Below are positions 57,701-64,000 of a stretch of DNA of 64,000 bases, in pieces (within the stretch, counting starts at the first letter, position 1; each line of letters begins with the position of its first letter). The notes under the pieces are model-generated. The model ran no database searches. It saw only the letters and a list, made by a program, of their open reading frames with translations, and was not told where the DNA came from. Source of the stretch: Alentia gelatinosa (Eukaryota; Annelida; Polychaeta; Phyllodocida; Polynoidae); assembly GCA_950022655.1 (NCBI GenBank), contig OX465580.1, positions 100,954,797 through 101,018,796 of the forward strand, written 5' to 3'. A program made the position numbers and the translations under genes.

Positions 57701-60700
57701 TATGGATTGTTTCATACGACTTGAATTTTGGAATGCCATTGTTCTGTACACCGAGTTTGTTATAACGAAGTTTTACTCTATTTCACTTTTGACATAAGAT
57801 AAATCATGGGTTCTTTTCTTCTGTTTTTCCTCCAGCTGAATTTGAGAATTCACAAAGAATACACGAGCGAAAGCTCGATGCAGCACGTCTACAACACGAA
57901 GAAGAAATCTTCAAATTGAAACAAGAAAACTTTGTTTTATCAGCAAAGGTAAAGGACTGAATATACTGGTTTAAATATGAAGTCTGTGAATTTGGAATGT
58001 TAATATGACTGCTTTCCCCAGCTTTATACGTAAATCCATAGACTGACATGTTTTGACGAGAGTTTTGCTTCCGTAATCTTGTGTCTTTTGAATATTCACA
58101 AAATTACTTGATTAAGATGTCAGTTATGATTAACAAGTAAACATTAGTTTGGGGATATGTTTATCTGGTACACGTATTATTCTGTCGATTTTCATTCAAC
58201 ATATGACAGTCAGTAAAGACTTGATCCTATCAAGAAAGGAACATAAAAAAATGAAACAACTGATGCATAGTGTGTCCATTCACAAAAAAACAACCTGTGA
58301 TATTTTAATTTCATTTCTCCATTAGGTGGCCCACGATGATGATGCTGGTGCTCGACGGAAGGCTATACTAGAGGAGGTTGGAGCAGAAGGGGCTCCAGTC
58401 AGCAAGGAGCAGGTGGCCATGTTAGAGAAGGAGGTCCGCGAGCAGGAGGGACTGCTCGCTGGATATCAGGTCAGGCCTTCACTTGCCTCTTCCTTTTTTC
58501 TGATACAAAAGAAACTTTTTAAAGAAAAACTTTTAGCTTATAAGACGAAGACTTCATTAATCCAGACGATGCATTCGTACACATATACTTGTACATTTTC
58601 CTTGTTCTGGGATATGAAAAGATTTCAACATTCACGTCTCTTATGTTTCAATATATCTTTGATCCTACGATTCCATAGTTGATTGGTTGGTGAGCGTTAA
58701 AAATAAATTCTTTTGGAATAATCTTGAATACTATACAAATCAATATAAGATCACAATTGGGAAGTTTGCTGTAATTGTAATTGGCATTCAGGCGGAGAAT
58801 GAGCGGCTGTACCAGGAGCTGAAAAAAATGCAGAAGATGAGTAAAACGACGGAGCAGCAGATGTTCAAGGAGAACCAGCGCCTCACTGCGGAGGTATCCA
58901 GTCTCAGGTGAGTACTCCTAGCAGGACACCCTGTGTTATCGTGCACCTGCGGGTATTCTATTGTTCATGTGGGATGCAGGGAATGCGGGGCAAGCAATGA
59001 CACTTCATATATTATAATGTATTTGAGACCAGTGTTTAACTTATGAATGTACTTTAAGGGCATACTATGAGCGCCTCTTTTAAAGAAATCTTGAGATGTT
59101 TATAATTCTTTGAATCCCTGGTGGATATAATTGGATTGACCGATCGCTAGCTGTGCAGCTAACAGACGAGACCGGACCCAATTTCCATCTACCCTTGAAC
59201 TTGAAGCGCTTTGGAGATATGACAATCTCATATTAACATGCTTTCAAAAGTATAGTTATCTTATGGTAGTATCTGTTTATCACCCTCGGGCAGAATCAGT
59301 CCCATGTGGAGTAAATAAACAAAAAATGTCTGTTATCGATAGTATATAACACATTTCTAGGCAACAATTGGAGCAGAAAGAGTTGGAGTTGCGGCACCGC
59401 GGACTCATTACCAGCCCGGCCGTGCAGCAGCAGATCGCGGCCGGCAACATGCCGCCAGCCGCCCTCGGCGCCGGGCGGATTGCGCAGCTAGACGCCGAGC
59501 TCAAACAGGCCAAGGTGATCATCACTCATCCTGTAGTTTATGCTCTACTCTATTTATTCTTCTTTTTTCTTGATAGTCATAATTCAACAGGTAATCTCCA
59601 TTTAAATTATGGCCGATTATTTGTTACTCAACATAATTTGATCATTTGTAATCCGACAGTACAGGTTATGCAAATTTCATTAGATATAGAATAAAATATA
59701 AGAACCAGTCAATTTCATGACAATATATGATACATGTAAATTGATACAGAGGCAGTCGAGGTTCTATTTTATAGAAGTACGTGGTAAAGTTCTAATAATG
59801 ATAAGTTGTTATCATCTTTTTAGCTGGTTTTGGTTAATTCGATGTGTTAAGGATTTAATAATAAGTAATACTTATTATCTTCTCTCTACTTGTGTCTCAG
59901 TCACGGGAAGCGCTGCAAACGGCAGAACTTCGTGCGATATCACAGGCTAAAATGGAAGTAGAGAAACATGTGGAACACCTTGTGACACAACTTAAAGCGG
60001 TCGAGGAGAACGTGAAGCAGACAAAAGAGTCAAAATCTCAAGAAGCCAAGGCGAGTCTGATAAATGGATATAAAAACCAAGAGAGAAAAAAGTAGAGCGC
60101 TAGTGGCCTGATAGCTCTAAAAAAAGCTATTGATCTGAAGAATATTAGAGTTAGATAACTTGATTTATGAATAACTGGTGCCTCTTCTTTTAGTACCTAA
60201 GTGGAATTTGTTTACCTATTCGATCTTACAAACATGATACTAAATTTGAAAGATCTATGTATTATCATGAGTCAAATATAACACACTGGGAAGTCGAGTT
60301 TGTAATCTGCATGCGTGAAATCTGAAAATATCTGAAAGGAAAATTTAAGGAAAGGGGGGTAAATTTAACACCTCCTTCTCCGCGACTATATGTTCCTCTG
60401 CTGTTATTAGGACATAGAGAAACAGTACCAGGAGGAGGTAGAGAAGCTCAATCGTCGTCTTAAGTGGTACGCCGAAAACCAAGAGTTGCTCGACCGTGAC
60501 CACCAGCTCCTGAAGAAAAAGAACGATGAGATTAAGGCGTTACATGAGAAGATTGAGCACCTGACATCTGAGGTACGATATTGGTCGCTACATTTTAAAC
60601 AAGTTTGAATAGTAAAGACACATGCGAGGAGTGGAGTATGATCTATTTCTGCTAGGCTTTTACCATAGGAAACATGAATATACCTGGATACTGAACCTTC

Positions 60701-63345
60701 GTGATGACGTTCTGGTGGTCGTTGTCGTTGCTATTTTAGTTGTTGCTATTATTGATAGTTACTAGCAGGTGGACGGTTGGTCTTATAGGTTATGTTTATA
60801 GCCGACTGGAGTACACCTGGTTGTAGTGTGGGTGATTTGACCACTTTTTTAATTTTTATAGCTAACTAAGTACTGATAGGAATATGACTTTTGTCTTGGA
60901 TAGGTATTATCTTACATTTTTAATATCTATTATTTTGACATGGATTTTAAAAAGGTGATTTCACTTTTGGGGAATTATTTTTGGTCACAGTTCCGTTTAT
61001 AAGAAGTCCTTTATGGACATATGTCTACCCCTAAAACTGATTCAATCATAATATAATATGCCTCATTTGAAAGAGAATAAAATGCAATAGCTGCTAGGAA
61101 GTAGTTGATAGGAAGGTGGCATGCAAACAGGTGTCACTTCCTGTGTACATTGATCCATGAAGGTGTCACTATCAGGCAACCGCCCTACATTTCATATGGA
61201 GGTAGGGCATTGCTTGTTAACAATTGAAATCGCCTACAGGTAAATTGAATATAATCTAGATTATAGAAAGGTTAGTATGCAATTGCATTCCATACACTGA
61301 ACACTTGATAGAGGGAACTGGTCTCTCCCCTCCCCCATTCCGCGAGAGTGCAGGATTTGGGATTGTAAATAGGCCTATAGATTTTTCAATGTGTTCACCC
61401 ACTAATTTGGCCTTCAGAGGCCAATACTTCTAATTAAAGATGCACACTTAGCTCTTGTTATTATCTTGGCCATTATCATCATATATTTTGGTCTGCGATA
61501 TCGTAGAAGCGTTTTGAATTTGTTTCATTTTATCAGTATTTTCACATCAGCAAAATCCTTTGAAATTCATATCACGACACGTCCATGCTACGTTTTAAGT
61601 ATCTCACTGCCGCTCCCCAGCCTAAACTTTGATTTCAAGGTACTAATATATTACTTTTTAATTTTTCGTATCTATACTATTGGCTAGTAATTGGAGATCT
61701 GGGGATACGTGGCTGCATAGGACACCCATTTTAATGGTGAATGGATCGCTTACTTGTCTACTGTCTGGTTACAGCACGGTCGACGCCAGGCTGAGGCCAA
61801 AGCACGACTTAAGGAACGAGCATCGGATACTCGCAAAATCACCGATCTTCAGCGTCAAGTGAGTCTTTACCTTTGTAAAATGTTATCTAGCTCAGTTAAA
61901 TAAGTGTTAAATCCAGTCTACATACGGATATACTTCCCAAGAAGTTTACTCACAAGATTTGATAAGGGTATCCAAGGTATGGCTCGGTCTTCCACATCAA
62001 TTCAAACCTAGACTATAAAGAAAGTTGAAAGAAGAGGGGCGACGATGGTCGGGAGTGCTGGATTGAGTAGCACGCTTACTGCTCACTCAAAAGAAACGCT
62101 CATATTCTTATTCAGTTTACAACCTTATCACTCTCTTTGTTCAGTCATGGTCAAGACACCAGAGGTTTCTCAGTTCTGATAATTATACATTCACTGACAA
62201 TATATATACATTCTGTAAACAAGAACGGAAACGTTTTGGTGGATGTTGTACGTTTTGATTTAATGAAAATAGATATTTCATTGATAAGCAAATCTTAGTG
62301 ATTTATGATATGCCGGGTGTGACTGGTGCGCAGTTTTAGTTGTTTGTTTTTTGTTGTTTTTTTGTTGTTTTTTTGGAGGGGGGGGGGGGGGTTGGGGGGG
62401 GGGGGGGTAATAGAAAGGCTCCAGTCAAGAGCACTCTAATCTGATGTGTTATTTTCTTTACAACATATCAAAAATGTATCTATTTGTCATATGCATGTCT
62501 ACCTGCAGGTGAGGGAAATGGAAAGTATCATTCGGAAGCGACATCCGAATTCTCTGCCGGTGCTCATGTGGGCAGCAAATGCTGCTGTCGACAACAACAC
62601 GGTGGAGGGTGAGCGAGCGAAGCCACTGTCAGTCAAGTACCTGGAGGACCGCTGTAAGAAGCTGGAGGCTGAAATCGACTCCAAAGACGAAGAGGCCAAA
62701 AAGGGCTTACGTGTCATGGAACAAAAATACACGAGCATGAAAGTGAGTTTCTTTTACGCTCATTGTCTGGTTTTGTTATACTGCTACCCTTTCGGAAGGT
62801 CATAAAGTTTAGAGGAAATCGTCATTATGTATAATAGGTGATATAAGCAGAAGCGCGCTATTTGGCGGTAGTTATATTTTATGGGGAATATGTATCATGT
62901 GTGTATGAGTATCTCCAGACATCGGTGGTCAAAAAGGGTTCCCTTCTGCGTTAATCTCTTCCAACATACGTAGTGGGTAGACTAGAATATACCGTGGACA
63001 AATAATTGCTCATTCTTCCTATATTGTGAGTTATCAAGGTATGGTAATCATTCTTTGGTTTCAGCACCAACAACTGTATGCACAGAACAAAAATAACTTC
63101 ATATAATTTTGAATCAAATAAAACATACTTCCAGTACCAATATGAAGATAGGATAAAGACCCTGGAAATGACGCTTACAAAGTACGAGCGGCCAGGAGAG
63201 GGTGACCACCCGCACAGCCACACGGTATCGTTAGAGCGGGAGCTGGACGGTGTACGAGACAGATACAAGAAGCAGGTGGCCGAGCTGGAGGCCGAAACTG
63301 AGCGACTGCGAAAGGAAATCACAGCCCAGAAGGCCAAAGAGCAAT
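39731..63345 (+). CDS. CEP162, 5' 27 coding exons (gene runs off the edge)
   Basis: CEP162 binds microtubules at distal centriole ends and helps assemble the ciliary transition zone. Exons: 39731-39796, 40511-40643, 45318-45415, 45692-45758, 46275-46317, 46552-46598, 47389-47465, 47791-47920, 50923-51011, 51251-51287, 52858-53094, 53788-54018, 54503-54610, 54992-55119, 55362-55443, 56148-56321, 56515-56666, 56987-57128, 57836-57948, 58326-58469, 58792-58907, 59361-59514, 59901-60050, 60411-60572, 61775-61858, 62509-62742, 63135-63345. Phases agree throughout, giving 3409 coding bases, about 1136 of roughly 1400 residues. Family signatures: N-terminal KEFDAQFDAFLKA; LMDSLDSTLG in exon 11; WYAENQELLDRD near residue 925; IIRKRHPNSLPVLMWAANAA near 995. 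Acidic, low-complexity sequence fills the first 600 residues; from about 633 on it is predicted coiled coil. Exon 23 uses a GC donor. Exon 4 has a weak acceptor. Ends may shift by a few bases. Confidence 0.92.
40330..40450. repeat. Hairpin repeat family, copy 3 (CEP162 intron 1)
   Basis: AACTCGATGATAGTTTAAGG faces CCGTAAATTACCATCTCG with a CACAAATGCC centre. A related GGAACACTGTTCCGTACGG palindrome is just upstream at about 40268-40290. Confidence 0.65.
40775..41707 (+). mobile_element. Broken LINE in CEP162 intron 2
   Basis: The + strand encodes the start of a non-LTR reverse transcriptase (TVKPIPKPGKDPSIALSYRP, SCMAKTMGRMVNNRLVWYL). After an internal deletion an RNase H start follows (VPVYTDGSKEGNRVGYGV) at about 41390-41440. 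The 3' UTR and tail (TCTAATTGAACAAATTGGAC, CCCAAACAAACAA) close it at 41707. Motifs suggest a Jockey/I-like LINE with an RNase H domain. No intact catalytic RT core remains. Confidence 0.75.
42160..42852 (+). mobile_element. LINE C-terminus with CAAA tail in CEP162 intron 2
   Basis: Encodes the C-terminal part of a LINE pol: NKLHTIHSTVNGKRNCGG, VKLTHLKIGHSRLTHEYLL and a Cys-His motif CQACNVPITVQHILLNC, ending with a stop at 42722-42724. The tail is CATTAAACCACAAACAAAC with further CAAA units. A second LINE copy, separate from the one ending at 41707. Confidence 0.75.
43309..43642. mobile_element. Foldback MITE with telomere-like core (CEP162 intron 2)
   Basis: A 334-bp unit flanked by CATCACAG (43301-43308 and 43643-43650), an 8-bp target duplication. 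The left half has repeated GTGGACGCCTTGAGCCTACC (43367-43386, 43389-43408 and variants at 43314, 43347). The right half has the inverse, GGTAGGCTCAAGGCGTCCAC (43546-43565, 43568-43587, and 43621-43636). Between them is AACCCTAACCC-type sequence (about 43488-43525). An 8-bp duplication is typical of hAT and P superfamilies; no transposase is present. Confidence 0.8.
43651..45317. other. Rest of CEP162 intron 2
   Basis: AT-rich intron sequence. A GATATGGCGGCCATTAGACC motif lies at about 44467. No exon fits the required phase here and no gene is seen. Confidence 0.5.
47030..47170. repeat. Hairpin repeat family, copy 4 (CEP162 intron 6)
   Basis: ACGGTTTGTACGGAACTCGG faces CGTTCCGTACGAACTATAAA, preceded by GCTTGTACAAGCC and followed by CAGCATGGTCAGGACGTTTT. 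The inverted-repeat family seen at 34640 is also present at about 46845-46905. Confidence 0.7.
48140..48720 (+). repeat. Dispersed intron repeat, copy 1 (CEP162 intron 8)
   Basis: Begins GCAGGTGGACGGTTGGTC and includes AGTACACCTG and ATGGCTAACTAA. Copy 2 is at about 60767-61140 in intron 24. The shared closing segment AAAATGCACACTTAGCTCTT occurs after both (about 49180 and 61440) and again at 50140. Confidence 0.65.
48928..50042. repeat. Three (CCCT)n arrays in CEP162 intron 8
   Basis: Tetranucleotide arrays at 48928-49060, about 49416-49503 and about 49880-50042. The first two sit in a duplicated segment of about 250 bp (both preceded by CAATCAATGCAAGCCCTTCC and followed by ATATCAAAATATTTTC). 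The - strand is (GGGA)n and could form G-quadruplexes. Pro/Ser-Leu or Gly-Arg-Glu frames across them are not genes. Confidence 0.9.
49660..49770. repeat. Imperfect hairpin between the (CCCT)n arrays
   Basis: ACGGGCTACGACGGTCTACG near 49676 pairs imperfectly with CGTAGCCCGTCGTAGTAGG near 49740, with further related CGATTAA/ACGACGGGCTAC pieces to 49860. It resembles a small foldback element. Confidence 0.5.
57164..57599 (-). other. Nested CpG-rich promoter-like insert (CEP162 intron 18)
   Basis: A 436-bp segment flanked by the 16-bp direct repeat ATCCATCTAAACAGTT (57148-57163 and 57600-57615). Read on the - strand it starts with CpG-rich DNA containing ATTGGTCGGCGCGTCACGTG (inverted CCAAT box and CACGTG E-box). 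An ATG at about 57331 opens MEFFGQNNSKHGVCANPTAK, which continues to REETQ and a consensus donor (CAAG|GTGAGT). A 65-bp intron-like gap ends TTCCAACCACAG, then DSVMASNGMKRLHHTTV and a stop at the repeat. It looks like a promoter with the first exon or two of a gene, copied here. I do not recognise the peptide. No poly(A) is seen. Confidence 0.5.
60051..60052 (+). other. Non-canonical GC splice donor, CEP162 exon 23
   Basis: Exon 23 ends GAAGCCAAG and the intron begins GCGAGT. The downstream acceptor at 60410 (CTGTTATTAG) continues the correct frame (DIEKQYQEEVEKLNRRLKWY). Using the GT four bases on would shift the frame. Confidence 0.8.
60767..61455 (+). repeat. Dispersed intron repeat, copy 2 (CEP162 intron 24)
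   Basis: GCAGGTGGACGGTTGGTC start, AGTACACCTGG and ATAGCTAACTAAG inside, and AGATGCACACTTAGCTCTT at the end; about three quarters identical to copy 1 by eye. Confidence 0.6.
62370..62410 (+). repeat. Poly-G tract (CEP162 intron 25)
   Basis: A T-rich stretch (TTTTTTTGTTGTTTTTTTGG) leads into two long G runs separated by TT. Similar G runs occur at about 19311-19326, 22552-22566 and 41846-41865. Such runs may be partly assembly or sequencing artefacts in length. Confidence 0.7.
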
Positions 63346-64000
63346 GTATGTAATCCCTGTATCTTCAAATGGGACAGTGCTGAGTTTATATTACTTTAGT
63401 CTGTGCTCCCTAGGATATCGGTTACTGGACAGACTATACACACACATACATGCAAAGATTATGCATACTGCTTTATGTAAATCGAACTGTGTGCTATACT
63501 GATGAATAGATTTAACACCCCATCGAACTATTGATGCTACCCTGTGATATTGTAGATATTCCATCACTTAGTTGAATATTTATTTGCCAAAGTCATTTAG
63601 TATAGACAAGGGATATCACTCTCAAATGTGTTTTTTTTCCCTAAAATTATGACATCATAACCTGTCGATATTGTCAAGTATTTCTGCCATTAAATTCACT
63701 CTTTAAATTCTTAACAGTGCTATCCGTATTCCATATGAATTGTAACTCAAGCGGCCTGGTCGAAGAGTAATGGAGGATCGCCATCTTGTTTAATAGTGGT
63801 TCATTGTTTCTATCTAGCACTACTTATTTCAGATACCTGTAAAATGGTGGTATCTGCTTGGGCTTTTTCTTTTTTCTATTTTGTTTGATTCTCCACCATT
63901 TGGGAATGAATGTATTCGTAGGTCAAATAAGTAGAGTAAAGAAAAAAACCAACAAGTTTTGGTCAGTGTTGTCGTTCTCCACAAGTTTGATGCGGAGTGA
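63346..64000. other. CEP162 intron 27 to window edge
   Basis: AT-rich intron. The last 60 bases (CCAACAAGTTTTGGTCAGTG to AGTTTGATGCGGAGTGA) match a repeat at about 46690-46745 in intron 6. The remaining roughly 270 residues of CEP162 should lie beyond the window. Confidence 0.6.

Noticed and set aside
60053..60095. CEP162 ending at the TAG after exon 23
   Set aside because: The next exon carries the strongly conserved WYAENQELLDRD motif in frame after a GC donor, and three more conserved exons follow.
63346..63354. CEP162 stop codon TAA at 63352
   Set aside because: The frame would end there only if the GTATGT donor at 63346 were ignored; the family has about 270 more residues, so the exon most likely ends at 63345.

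Overview
The window looks like a stretch of an intron-rich animal genome, most likely a mollusc or another lophotrochozoan. Two host genes are recognisable, both on the + strand: a complete UFM1-specific protease (UFSP1-type, 22951-24581, four exons) and the first 27 coding exons of the centriolar/ciliary transition-zone protein CEP162 (39731 to beyond the window edge; about 1136 residues seen). Both have small phase-compatible exons and short introns. The mollusc call is inference: it rests on tRNA-headed SINEs and LINE tails ending in a 'GACGTTAAA...CAAACAAACAA' type sequence, on a Mag/Steamer-like Ty3 element and on a DIRS remnant. No single base pattern proves the phylum.

Layout. 1-2308: no gene; a 66-bp duplicated unit. 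2309-11431: a complete, very young Ty3/gypsy retrotransposon on the - strand with two 448-bp LTRs that look identical, a 4-bp target duplication, a tRNA-Leu primer site, Gag, Pol and a long C-terminal extension carrying two C2H2 zinc fingers. An in-frame membrane-segment ORF follows the terminal UGA. 11432-15600: mostly unassigned DNA with one candidate antisense exon and a palindromic 18-bp motif family. 15600-17560: a decayed DIRS retrotransposon split by a foldback insertion. 17560-22350: unassigned - strand ORFs, a broken gag-like sequence, and LINE/SINE composites. 22951-24581: UFSP1. 25113-30158: a decayed Mag-like Ty3 element with 123-bp LTRs. 30200-34060: more composites and a 206-bp tandem/inverted repeat. 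34300-38260: hairpin repeats and a minisatellite rich in nuclear-receptor half-sites. 38700-63345: CEP162, whose introns hold two broken LINEs, a 334-bp foldback element, (GGGA)n arrays, hairpin repeats and, in intron 18, an antisense CpG-rich promoter-like insert flanked by a 16-bp direct repeat.

How it fits together. The host genes share no pathway visible here: UFSP1 acts in UFM1 processing, CEP162 in cilium assembly. Most of the rest is transposon history. The SINEs carry the same 3' tail as a LINE 3' end found in a UFSP1 intron and a CEP162 intron, as expected for a SINE that borrows a LINE's reverse transcriptase. The most unusual items are the extra zinc-finger region of the intact Ty3 element, its UGA-CAG-UUA stop context, and the nested promoter-like insert in CEP162 intron 18. 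All identifications are from reading the sequence and family knowledge; no database search was run.
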